NCBI GenBank assembly: GCA_964419225.1
Contig: CAYQPF010000031.1
Location: 1-38,100, forward strand
DNA: 38,100 bases
Source: CAYQPF01 sp964419225
GTDB taxonomy: Bacteria > Cloacimonadota > Cloacimonadia > Cloacimonadales > CAYQPF01
Reading direction: 5' to 3'
Shown: positions 8,701 through 16,700 of the stretch, piece by piece
Position numbering within the stretch: position 1 is the first letter of the stretch
Layout of the letters: the number at the start of each line of letters is the position of its first letter
Made by a program: the position numbers and the translations under genes
Notes under the pieces: generated by a model
Database searches by the model: none
Seen by the model: only the letters and a program-made list of their open reading frames with translations
Told to the model about the DNA's origin: nothing

Positions 8701-10032
8701 AATAACTATTTGAAGCAAATAGTCAAAAATACTGATAAATCTGCTAAACAAGTTACAGCGTTATTGAAAAAAGCCAATGAAAACAAATATAAAATTCCTG
8801 TTGAGAAAAGAATTGAAGCGATATACGCGATTGCAGAAATCTATGAACAGGGACACAATATGATGGTTGATCTGGTAACCAAATATACAAACAGGTCCAG
8901 GGAATTCAGTCAGTTTAAATCATCTCCAGAAGTATTTCAGCAATATTCTGAGGGTATTTTAGGCAAATTATCAGACTATGGTTTACAGGCTAACAGTGCC
9001 ACATACATGAAGAAGTATATTTATGATAATTATGCTTATCTTTATGAGCATGATAAAATAACTTTAGCCCAAAACAAACTGATTCAATGGGGTGTAATAG
9101 ACAGTACATTAGTGACAGAGCATCAGCCAGACAATAAATGGACAGCTAATTCAACATCATTAACAGACAGTTTAAATATATCAGAGATTAAGTTTAGTGT
9201 TCCTGAAGAGACTGCTAACGGCACTTTTGCCTTTATCAGCATTCAGCCACAAGTCAAATGGTCTGTGAATATTGATTTTGAACTGGAAATTGATCCTGAA
9301 TTATGTTTAATCAAATATATTTCACCGCAGCCTGTTGCGATAACAGCCAACAAAGGCAAAATTGCAGACGAGGCGGATTTGCTTAAAGATGCTGGCAAAC
9401 AAGGTAATCTTTATGGTATCCGTTTAGGTGACAACTTCAGAAAGGGAAGTAATTCTGTTCAGTTCAATGGTGAAAACAATTCTCCTGATACTTTGAGAAT
9501 CGGAGTTCAGTTAAAGAGTATTTTCAACAAGAGAATGTTGGATTTTGCGAGAAACTCAGAAGTTATAAATGTTCTTAGCAACAATACCTGGCTTTATGTT
9601 CAAGCAGACAGTCTGACTGGGACGGATTCACTGCAGTGGAAGCAGGTGAGTAAAAATCTGGTCAATCTTACACCTGAGATGGTAACGGGTATGGAAAAAA
9701 CAAAAGCTGAGTTTATCTGGACAGACAGTTTAATGAATCAAAAGCCGTTGTTCTTCAAGACAGAATTTACTCTCAACAATACGGTAATTTCATCCTTAAT
9801 GCGGTTTGTGGCAACAGGGCAAGCCTCGATCTGGCTGAATGGTAATCCATTGACGCAAGAATCAGCGTTTACCTATGATCCTGCCTCATCCAAGGCTTTT
9901 GCAGAGACGATAGAGACTGATACAGCTTTCTTTGTAGCAGGGATAAATACCATAATAATCAAAGTCAATCCCATACCTGACAACAATTGGAAGGGTATCT
10001 ATTTTGACTTACAATACACCAAGATGAAATGA
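5761..10032 (+). CDS. Giant secreted TPR protein with beta-sandwich-like C-terminus
   Basis: 1423 residues, the largest protein in the window. A signal peptide (residues 1-22) ends at LSANA. Residues ~40-1100 consist of many TPR-like helical hairpins (for example YSESLFRLALLYYDIAL, YADAEKYYRLAEGQ, QAIELVQKIADTK). Residues ~1130-1423 lack TPRs and are predicted beta-rich: FKTEFTLNNTVISSLMRFVA, then ASIWLNGNPL and a FVAGINTIIIKV segment, resembling galactose-binding jelly-roll modules. The start has AAGGA upstream. Large TPR proteins plus a TolQ/TolR motor occur together in Myxococcus Glt and Nfs loci, which is the best comparison; sequence homology was not tested. Confidence 0.7.
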   Translation: MKRRLYLFLLGLVFILNLSANAVTQQSLEATYKSNTDLKKDLFNRISAFLENNPQYKTPQDLYFKLADLSTQIYSDQPDTVLSLYKKVLALDPGFAYKDVVLYNIGYFSSFIVKESRDNKRRSAIIDHPEYAIQWPDSLLLSEATLYDALSAYSELINNYRTSGLYSESLFRLALLYYDIALDSGTPITYYNKANELLTTLSQIDKDQYRLLSIFQNAWINMNKGDFNNSIEQFVVVLKEIEKSDKDKNYFEKDALENISYCLANLDATDYLSKSKTAEYISTNFQKHNLASAYQDDILKRIVKFKLEWNAPMQAIDVYNAILSNRPLYVQNPVLIDSIITIYRKYPNMTRNNANPKDLILDQYFRLVKDYNHSSLWYQTNKNEDLKAPLKIISYAFNFIEPVLLNRFAGNRKDVDYQTFVSFEDDFLSYPELFDSSAYLQASYDKKQRIVNMTIEMSVTQQDPAYYYLAMQRINEFNQQYPTNPKFFENEVSVYTSAEILYETYAPKYTSQPYTNTFFNISLTAEQISELYYASLQKYISILGSAPNYSLQKLPELVDLYMRKIKYDTGKGNFEQVKISYVKLLEYPLDKKMVIYIYDKLAQLSQKDKNYADAEKYYRLAEGQTEIKKDKLIYRNNYLAIIQTNADSLRSLGKMQEAGNEYLKLAKEVDPADKANIQAQTWNAVLCFKQGGQYEQAIELVQKIADTKTKSGEAYGFYQFSWNIADSLMLNKTKGNALRQEYMSKYPAALETYSIRLKIVDNLGTQDSTKTQAAQAYLQLHDDSMNGKVNIGKDKPEDLYLKAIQILETSPDKELYYSHLLKFEKLYPNHPMVVDMLTQVLLHYKETGKNDEYEKMAKYLFKKDKNSPYYTEIANQKLKVIYTAEDSCYTAKDYKAMLVKIDDFQKAHNFYKAEGMSFDLTKIYEEFANHKAEYQYYLAEQEFLKQFDISLAQIRKDYKTNSAGLYMPINPKTTWKKDMQNNYLKQIVKNTDKSAKQVTALLKKANENKYKIPVEKRIEAIYAIAEIYEQGHNMMVDLVTKYTNRSREFSQFKSSPEVFQQYSEGILGKLSDYGLQANSATYMKKYIYDNYAYLYEHDKITLAQNKLIQWGVIDSTLVTEHQPDNKWTANSTSLTDSLNISEIKFSVPEETANGTFAFISIQPQVKWSVNIDFELEIDPELCLIKYISPQPVAITANKGKIADEADLLKDAGKQGNLYGIRLGDNFRKGSNSVQFNGENNSPDTLRIGVQLKSIFNKRMLDFARNSEVINVLSNNTWLYVQADSLTGTDSLQWKQVSKNLVNLTPEMVTGMEKTKAEFIWTDSLMNQKPLFFKTEFTLNNTVISSLMRFVATGQASIWLNGNPLTQESAFTYDPASSKAFAETIETDTAFFVAGINTIIIKVNPIPDNNWKGIYFDLQYTKMK

Positions 10033-10039
10033 GGTTGAC

Positions 10040-10300
10040 ATGAAACAGAAAATAATATATCTTTTATCATTATTGGTTTTAAGCTCGATGATCTGGGCCG
10101 CACCAGTAAAGGAGAATGAGCAGACAGCTAATCCTAAGAAGAAAAACGTCCTGAGGGACACAGAAGAGATGCGAATCGAAGTGGAAAAGAGAGTACCGGA
10201 TAACAGTATTTTCTTACAGCGTACGAAGAAAGTACCCGGGGACACATTGAAAGTGTTCTTTAAGAAGAAATTTATAAAAACTTATAAATTGTTATATTAA
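10040..10300 (+). CDS. Small secreted lysine-rich protein in the envelope-machine operon
   Basis: 86 residues. A clear signal peptide (residues 1-20, ending SSMIWAAP) is followed by a short, strongly charged mature chain with a basic C-terminus (LKVFFKKKFIKTYKLLY). It starts seven bases after the giant TPR gene with AGG ahead, and the ExbB-like gene follows 18 bases after its stop. No family is recognised. The tight spacing, signal peptide and good start make a real gene likely. A small periplasmic accessory subunit bound to the TPR protein or the motor is a guess from position. Confidence 0.6.
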   Translation: MKQKIIYLLSLLVLSSMIWAAPVKENEQTANPKKKNVLRDTEEMRIEVEKRVPDNSIFLQRTKKVPGDTLKVFFKKKFIKTYKLLY

Positions 10301-10318
10301 TTTAATTGAGGAGGAAAA

Positions 10319-11080
10319 ATGTCTTTTAAGAGATTAAGTTTAATTGTAATGGGGTTGTTGTTGACTCTGAACATTTTTGGTGAGGAAGTTAAGAAGGGTC
10401 TGTTTCAGGGATACCTTGGTGGTGTTGATTTTATTAAAGTCTTTAATGAAGGTAATTTCATATCCTATACAACTGTAATCCTCTTTGTGTTAGGTACGGT
10501 TCTATTTATTATCAAGGTACGCTTATTATTTTTTAAGGAAAAGCTGGATGCAAAAAGTTTTTTCTTAAAACTGAAAGGTTATATTCATAATGAGAATTAC
10601 GACGAAGCAATCAAGATTTGTTCAAATTTTAAAGAGACCTCATTAGGGTTTATTTTCTGGGCAGGAATATCAATTTTTAATGAAGGCAGAAAGACAAATA
10701 TGCCAGGAAGAGAATTAAAGAATTCTTTACAAAATGCCATTGATGAAGCGGCCTTACAGACAGTTCCCAAAATTGAAAAAGGTTTATTCTGGTTTGACTT
10801 GATATCACAGGCATCCACATTGTTAGGACTATTAGGAACAATTTGGGGTTTGATTTCCTGTTTCTCAGGATTATCAGGCAAGTCACCAGTGGAGAGTCAA
10901 AAGGCGATGACAGATGGTATTGGTTTGGCTATGGGAGCAACAGCGATGGGTTTGGCAGTAGCTATTCCGATGTTATTTGCTAAAGGATTTTTAATGTCTA
11001 AGGCCACCAAGATAACCGATAGTATTGATGAATACAGTGTAAAATTAATTAATCAGTTAAATTACTCCATTAAAGATTAA
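10319..11080 (+). CDS. ExbB/TolQ/MotA-family proton channel subunit
   Basis: 253 residues, preceded by a strong GAGGAGGAAAAATG start. There is an N-terminal hydrophobic stretch (5-20), a transmembrane helix at ~48-70 (TVILFVLGTVLFIIKV), a cytoplasmic region, and two further helices: ~160-183 with the family signature ASTLLGLLGTIWGLI, and ~200-225 with GLAMGATAMGLAVAIPMLF. The Thr residues in LLGTIWG and GATAMG correspond to the channel-lining threonines of ExbB/TolQ. In the family, a pentamer surrounds ExbD/TolR helices and couples proton flow to periplasmic work. It is followed by two ExbD-like genes and a TonB-like gene, so it is the motor stator of this operon. Confidence 0.9.
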   Translation: MSFKRLSLIVMGLLLTLNIFGEEVKKGLFQGYLGGVDFIKVFNEGNFISYTTVILFVLGTVLFIIKVRLLFFKEKLDAKSFFLKLKGYIHNENYDEAIKICSNFKETSLGFIFWAGISIFNEGRKTNMPGRELKNSLQNAIDEAALQTVPKIEKGLFWFDLISQASTLLGLLGTIWGLISCFSGLSGKSPVESQKAMTDGIGLAMGATAMGLAVAIPMLFAKGFLMSKATKITDSIDEYSVKLINQLNYSIKD

Positions 11081-11090
11081 GGATTGATTT

Positions 11091-11609
11091 ATGGCAAGAC
11101 CTCCTTCTTCGTTTAGATTTGGGAAAAAACCATCGGATCCTACACCACCGGATGTTACACCGATAATTAATTTATTTGTTACCATCATACCTATGCTATT
11201 GAATATGATGATCATAACACAGGTAACTCTTATCGGGATAAATTTAGCTTCACAGAGCAGTTTATCTGGTAGCAGTGTCAGTGCCGGGAGTGGAAAAGAT
11301 GCTTCCAAAAACAAGGAACTCAGATTAGTATTGTACAATAACTATTTTGAGATTCAGGTACAAGATGAAAATAATATAACTATACCCATGATTAAAAAAG
11401 GAGAATCAGTGAATTATGATTACCTGGCTCTTGAAAAGCAGTTAGTAAGTCTTAAAACACGTTTTCCTGATATTGGAACAATTAAGCTTGTTCCTTACCC
11501 TGATGTCAAATATGGTGTACTGATTCATTCCATAGATATTTGTAAAGAGGCAAAATTTACAGGTATCGGCTATGGGAGACCTTCCACCAAACACTTTATG
11601 ATTAATTAG
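11091..11609 (+). CDS. ExbD/TolR-like protein lacking the conserved Asp
   Basis: 172 residues with an AGGA ribosome site. A short basic, Pro-rich N-terminus leads into one transmembrane helix (~22-48) and a periplasmic domain (~75-172). The helix entry DVTPIINLFVTIIPML aligns without gaps with the ExbD pattern NVTPFIDVMLVLLIIF. At the family's essential Asp (Asp25 of E. coli ExbD) this protein has Asn27 (codon AAT at 11169-11171). The helix also contains Pro34 and Asn38, unusual for ExbD. The gene sits ten bases after the ExbB homologue and eight bases before a second ExbD-like gene that keeps the Asp. It is probably a structural or regulatory partner of that protein. Assignment to the family is confident; loss of proton coupling is inferred. 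Confidence 0.82.
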   Translation: MARPPSSFRFGKKPSDPTPPDVTPIINLFVTIIPMLLNMMIITQVTLIGINLASQSSLSGSSVSAGSGKDASKNKELRLVLYNNYFEIQVQDENNITIPMIKKGESVNYDYLALEKQLVSLKTRFPDIGTIKLVPYPDVKYGVLIHSIDICKEAKFTGIGYGRPSTKHFMIN

Positions 11610-11617
11610 GAGTTAAA

Positions 11618-12172
11618 ATGATAGATTCCTATGAATACGAAGAAGAGTTAAAAGAGCGACGTAAAAAACGCATAGAGAGAAGTAAAAAGAGAAGGCGGGA
11701 AACAATTGCCGTACTTAGTATAACATCTCTTTGCGATATTTTAACGGTGCTCTTATTGTTCTTTGTTAAAAATATCAGTATGGAAGGTCAGCAGTTCACG
11801 CAACCTTCTGGGATGACTTTTCCAATGACAATATCAACCGAGGAACTAATCAAAGATGGGCATACTGTGATCATCAAAGTATTCCCGGACAAGATCTATT
11901 TAGGTTCTGAAAATGTTCTTGTGGGAACGACAAGTAATTTGTTGGAAAGCTCAAAAACCAGAGAGACATTGTATGCATACATGAAGGATTTATCGAAGAA
12001 AATTGTAGATAATAAGAGTGATGCAATCCCGTGTTTGTTGATTCAGGCTGATGAAAATGTAGATTGTCAATATATAACAGAGATAGTTTACCTTAGTGCT
12101 AGTTCTGCCTTTGCTAATATCTATTTTTCAACTATAAAAGCAAAATCCAAAGAAGAAGCTTACAAGTTATAA
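11618..12172 (+). CDS. ExbD/TolR-like protein with the conserved Asp
   Basis: 184 residues, start preceded by TAGGAGTTAAA. The cytoplasmic N-terminus is strongly charged (EEELKERRKKRIERSKKRRR). One transmembrane helix (~30-50) reads LSITSLCDILTVLLLFFV; Asp40 is at the proton-carrying position of ExbD/TolR. The periplasmic part (~55-184) contains segments VIIKVFPDKIYLG and IPCLLIQADENVDCQYITEIVY, matching the usual ExbD layout in which a VxxDxxVxY-like strand-helix closes the domain. It should form the energised element with the ExbB homologue at 10319. With the preceding Asn variant it may make an asymmetric pair inside the channel. Confidence 0.87.
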   Translation: MIDSYEYEEELKERRKKRIERSKKRRRETIAVLSITSLCDILTVLLLFFVKNISMEGQQFTQPSGMTFPMTISTEELIKDGHTVIIKVFPDKIYLGSENVLVGTTSNLLESSKTRETLYAYMKDLSKKIVDNKSDAIPCLLIQADENVDCQYITEIVYLSASSAFANIYFSTIKAKSKEEAYKL

Positions 12173-12181
12173 GGGGAAAAT

Positions 12182-13651
12182 ATGGCACAAAAAGTATTAA
12201 GTATCAAATTAAAGTATAAAGATAAATATATTAATTATGCTACTTCCAATAAGGATTTTCACAATAAATTTGTAATTGGTAGCAGTAAATATTTGTTTTG
12301 GCAAATATTGGATAATAGTTTTCCGGAAAAATTCATCCTCTTAAAAAAGAAAGGTGAGAACTTTATACTGCAACTCCATAAAACCATGGAGCTGGTTCTC
12401 AAGAAAGGCAATGATTTAGTTCAAAGTGATGCCTTGAAAAAATACATATCTAATAATGAGCTTGTTTTAACTGAAGATATGCAGGGATATGTTTCATTTT
12501 CTAAAGACTGGACGATTACATATGAGTTTGTAAAGCCCTATACTAAAGTCCTTTCCCCGGAAGAAGTCCAGGCAATAAAGTTATTTTCCAAATCCCCGGA
12601 TCTTACTCCGGAACAAAAATTTAACCGTAATTTTGTAATGATTTCATTTTTCATTGCTTTTGTTATTTTATCTTTCATAAACTATTCCTACAAACCTCAA
12701 ACAGGTTTAGTATCTTTAGAGGAAAAGATCATAGAAGAGCAGATGGCAACCCGCATAATTCCCGAAGCACCTCAGGATAATTATGCTGAGGAAGAGACAA
12801 AAGAAGCACCGGAAGCGGAAGCTGAAAAAGCGACTAAAACAGCTACAGCTACTAAAGAGGCTACTCCCAAAGAGAGTGCTGCAGCTTCATCTGCGGCCAG
12901 AACTGCACAGGCTCAAAACATATTTGGATTTGATCCGTCAAGTACTCAGAAAGACATAGGGTCACTCAAGAATAAGGTTATAGAAGCAACTGTACAGGAA
13001 GACATTGTTGCTTCAACAGTAGGTAATGGTGGAGGAGCAACAGGCAATGGATCCGGAAATAATGCTAATGCAGCCGGTGGAAGTGGTGGCAAGGGTGGAT
13101 CAGGAAAGAATGCTTCAGTATTCAACACAGCAGCGGTAAAATCAGGTGGGGGTACTCCCGGAAAGCTTTTCTCAGGCGATATTAAGTTGGGCAAAGATTC
13201 CGGAGCTTTAAAGGAAATTGATCCTTCTTTACTTGGTGGTAAAGCTAGCAAAATGGAAGTTATTCAGATTACTTCGACACCTCAGGTGGCATCCTTGAAG
13301 AGGAAATTTGCTTCACAGGGAATCCAGAAGGTAAAAGAGTCTGAAATAGCATTTGCCACACCGGAAAAGAAAGCTGAATTGGCTAATATTAAGCAATATG
13401 TAAACATCAATAAACCGCAGTTGATTAATTTATTTAATCAGGAATCTCAGATGTCTAATCTTTCGGGATCCATGGACATTGATATTATGATTGAAAATGG
13501 CAAGGTCGCGGGGGTAGAAATTGCACCCAAGGAAGGCAGTAAATTTACGCAGGCTTTCCTGGACAAAATGAAAAATGTAATTCTCAACTGGAGATTCCCG
13601 AATACAATTTCAACCTACTATTCATTTAGGATGACCTTGATCAAGAATTAG
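12182..13651 (+). CDS. TonB/AgmX-like energy-transmitting protein with cytoplasmic N-terminal domain
   Basis: 489 residues, ribosome site AAGGGGA. Residues 1-145 form a cytoplasmic domain (KFVIGSSKYLFWQILD followed by a FILLKKKGENFILQL strand) with a pattern reminiscent of the forkhead-associated-like N-termini of Myxococcus Glt proteins. One transmembrane helix spans 151-168 (FVMISFFIAFVILSFINY). Then come an Ala/Glu/Lys linker (~195-245), a Gly-rich flexible stretch (~275-320) and a C-terminal domain (~400-489) with SMDIDIMIENGKVAGVEI and a VILNWRFP motif, typical of TonB/AgmX-type C-termini. This layout suits a protein that carries motion or force from an ExbB/ExbD motor across the periplasm. 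It is the last gene of the operon; a terminator follows 26 bases later. Confidence 0.75.
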   Translation: MAQKVLSIKLKYKDKYINYATSNKDFHNKFVIGSSKYLFWQILDNSFPEKFILLKKKGENFILQLHKTMELVLKKGNDLVQSDALKKYISNNELVLTEDMQGYVSFSKDWTITYEFVKPYTKVLSPEEVQAIKLFSKSPDLTPEQKFNRNFVMISFFIAFVILSFINYSYKPQTGLVSLEEKIIEEQMATRIIPEAPQDNYAEEETKEAPEAEAEKATKTATATKEATPKESAAASSAARTAQAQNIFGFDPSSTQKDIGSLKNKVIEATVQEDIVASTVGNGGGATGNGSGNNANAAGGSGGKGGSGKNASVFNTAAVKSGGGTPGKLFSGDIKLGKDSGALKEIDPSLLGGKASKMEVIQITSTPQVASLKRKFASQGIQKVKESEIAFATPEKKAELANIKQYVNINKPQLINLFNQESQMSNLSGSMDIDIMIENGKVAGVEIAPKEGSKFTQAFLDKMKNVILNWRFPNTISTYYSFRMTLIKN

Positions 13652-13677
13652 CAAATTCTTAGCAGGACATATTTCGG

Positions 13678-13711
13678 AAAAGGACGACAAAATGTCGTCC
13701 TTTTCGCTTTT
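13678..13711 (+). terminator. Rho-independent terminator of the envelope-machine operon
   Basis: Perfect 11-bp stem AAAAGGACGAC / GTCGTCCTTTT with a five-base loop, followed by CGCTTTTT. It separates the motor operon from the C25 protease gene. Confidence 0.88.
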
Positions 13712-13767
13712 TGGTACTAAAATTGCACTATTAACATTCAAAGAATAATCTAAAAAAGGAGAAGGGA

Positions 13768-16700
13768 ATGAAGAGAGGACTTATCGTGATCCTGCTTACT
13801 TTGGCCATTTGCGTCAGCTTTGCAGTTAATCAGAACATTTCTGTCAGCAATAAAGCCACAGAAATGAAAATAACAAAAAGCGACCAAAATGGTTTGAGTA
13901 TTAATTATCAGATCGGGGAAATTGAATTAAAGGATGTAAATACTACAAATGGTGTTTACACCGGCATGAGTATCAGTGGATATTCTGCTACAGAAGTAAT
14001 TGGAAATCCGGCACTGCCAGTGAACAGAAAGTTGATTGCAGTTCCTATAAATGCAGTAGTAACAGCGAGTGTTACTAACATTCAAAAACAGGAATACAAT
14101 TTAAGTAATTTTAATTCAACAAACCGGGTATATCCGGTTCAGCTTTCAATTGCAAAAAATGTGGATCCTGCGACAGTAGCTTTAACAGTCAATGAAAACA
14201 CCTATCGTGTAAACGCTTATGACAATGCACCAGTAGTACAGGTAACAGAAATTGGATTTATGCGTGGAATGCGAGTATTTGAAGTTTTGTATAAGCCTGT
14301 TAGTTACAATCCTGTATCAAACAAAATTGAAGTATATAAAAAGGGTACTGTAAATATTGAATTCAGCAATGGAGACTGGTCTGCTACAACTAATTTGATG
14401 GCAAAAACCCGTTCACCCTTCTTTGAATCAGTTTATGGAACAGTGATCAATCATGAGATCTTCAATGAAAGAGTAAATTTCACTCAATATCCTGTAAAAT
14501 ATTTAATTATATCTGATCCCATGTTCCAAACACAGTTACAGCCATTCATAGATTGGAAGACCCAGCAGGGATTTACCGTAATCTTAGGATTGAAGGGCAG
14601 TCCTGAAGTTGGATCAACTAAAGAATCAATTAAAGCGTATATTCAAAGTCTTTATAATGCCGGAACTCCAGAAGACCCGGCTCCCACTTATTTGTTGATA
14701 GTTGGAGATGTTGCACAAATTCCGGCTTGGACAGGTACAACAGATTCAGGTCATATAACTGATTTAAATTATGTAAAAATTACGGGTAATGATTATCTTC
14801 CTGAGATGTTTTTTGCACGTTTTTCGGCAAATAATGTTAATGAATTACAACCCCAGATAGACAAGACACTCATGTATGAAAAATACACAATGCCGGATCC
14901 TTCATATTTAGGATCTGCTGTAATGATTGCCGGAGTTGATGGTAATTATGGCCAATCTCATGCTAATGGCCAAATCAATACAGTAAACAGTTTGTATATG
15001 AATCCTGCCCATGGCATTACTCCGAATACATATTTATATCCCGGCTCCGGAAACAGTGATGCTGCGATAATTAGCAATGTCAGCCAGGGAACCGGTTGGG
15101 TTAATTATACAGCACATGGCAGTGAAACTTCCTGGTCAGATCCCAGTTTTACGATCAATAATATCAATTCCTTACAAAATAATGGTAAATATCCGTTTGT
15201 TATCGGCAATTGTTGTTTAACCAGCAGTTTTCAGGTACAAACCTGTTTTGGAGAAGCTTGGTTAAGAGTAGCCAACAAAGGTGCGATTGGATATATTGGC
15301 GGAACGAATTCCTCATATTGGAATGAAGATTACTGGTGGGCACTTGGAAATGGTACAATACCGGCATCCGGTGCAGCACAGGCATATACGCCTACAATCG
15401 GAGCTTATGACGGCATATTCCATGATCATGCAGAACCTTTCTCTGAATGGTACACAACTGCAGCTGCGCTTAATTACTGCGGTAACCTGGCAGTACAGCA
15501 AACCAACAGTACTTTGAAAAGTTACTATTGGGAAATTTACTCATTGATGGGTGACCCCAGTTTAAGTCCATATCTTGGTGTTCCAACAGTTAATGAAGCA
15601 AATTACTTACCTACTTTATTCATTGGTATGACAAGTATGCAGATTACAGCTGAGCCTTATTCTTATGTAGGTTTAACAATGAACGGGGTAATTTATGGAT
15701 CAGGTATCGTAGATGCAACAGGAAATTTAACTTTAACAATAGATCCTATCACCACACCAGGAGATGCGATATTAGTAATTACCTGCCAAAACAAGCAACC
15801 TATCATAGCAAATATTCAGGTGATTCCCAATGAAGGTGCTTATGTGGTAGTGAATAGTAATACACCGACAGACAACAATAACAACATTCCCGAATTTGGT
15901 GAGACAATGAGTCTTAATTTGAATTTGAATAATGTTGGTGTTGTTGCAGCTAATAATTTATTAATAACCTTGAGATCAAGTGATCCATACATAACAATCC
16001 TTGATTCCACAGAGACGGCAGTAGTAATTAATGCCAGTGGAACTCTTGATTTAGTTAATGCTTTCAGTTTCAGTATCAGTAACAATGTTCCAGATCAGCA
16101 TTCTGCAGGTTTTGAAGTAATCATTACAGATGGAGAAAGCCATCTTTGGACTTCCAATATCAATATCACAATTGCTGCTCCAGCGTTGGCAATTGGAACT
16201 ATCACTATTAATGAAACAGCAGGAAACAATAATTCCATGCTTGATCCTGGTGAGACAGCAGAACTTGTTCTTAAAGCACAGAATAACGGACATGCTGCTT
16301 CCTTACTAAGTGATTTCCTATTAGTTTCTGCGTTTGCAGGATTAACTATAGAAAACTCTTTAGTTCAGGTTAATCCAATTGCACCCGAGGGTTTCCAAAA
16401 TCTTACCTTCAATATCTCAGTAGATGCTGATGTTCCTGCAGGATCTGTAGCTCAGTTAGCTTATTTATGGAATGGTATTCAATCTACAATCAGTCTGACA
16501 ATTGGTTTGATATATGAAGATTTCGAAAGTGGAGATTTCACTGAGTATCCCTGGACTATGCAGGGAGGAAACTGGACAATAGCAACAACGGGTGCTCAGC
16601 AGGGGCAAAACTGTGCTAAATCTGCAGCAATTGCCAACAGTACTTCCACCAGTATCAGTGTAACAATGGATATAGTTTCAGCAGGAACGATAAGTTTCTA

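Noticed and set aside
12946..13251. Minus-strand open frame opposite the TonB-like gene
   Set aside because: Its Pro/Ala-rich translation is the reverse of the Gly/Ala-rich linker; shadow frame.
2805..13651. Tol-Pal cell-division system
   Set aside because: TolQ/TolR-like genes are present but no TolB or Pal was found, and the partners are large TPR proteins.
13723..13751. Promoter TTGCAC-17-TAATCT before the C25 protease
   Set aside because: The expected transcription start would fall within the ribosome site, leaving almost no leader, so I did not list it.
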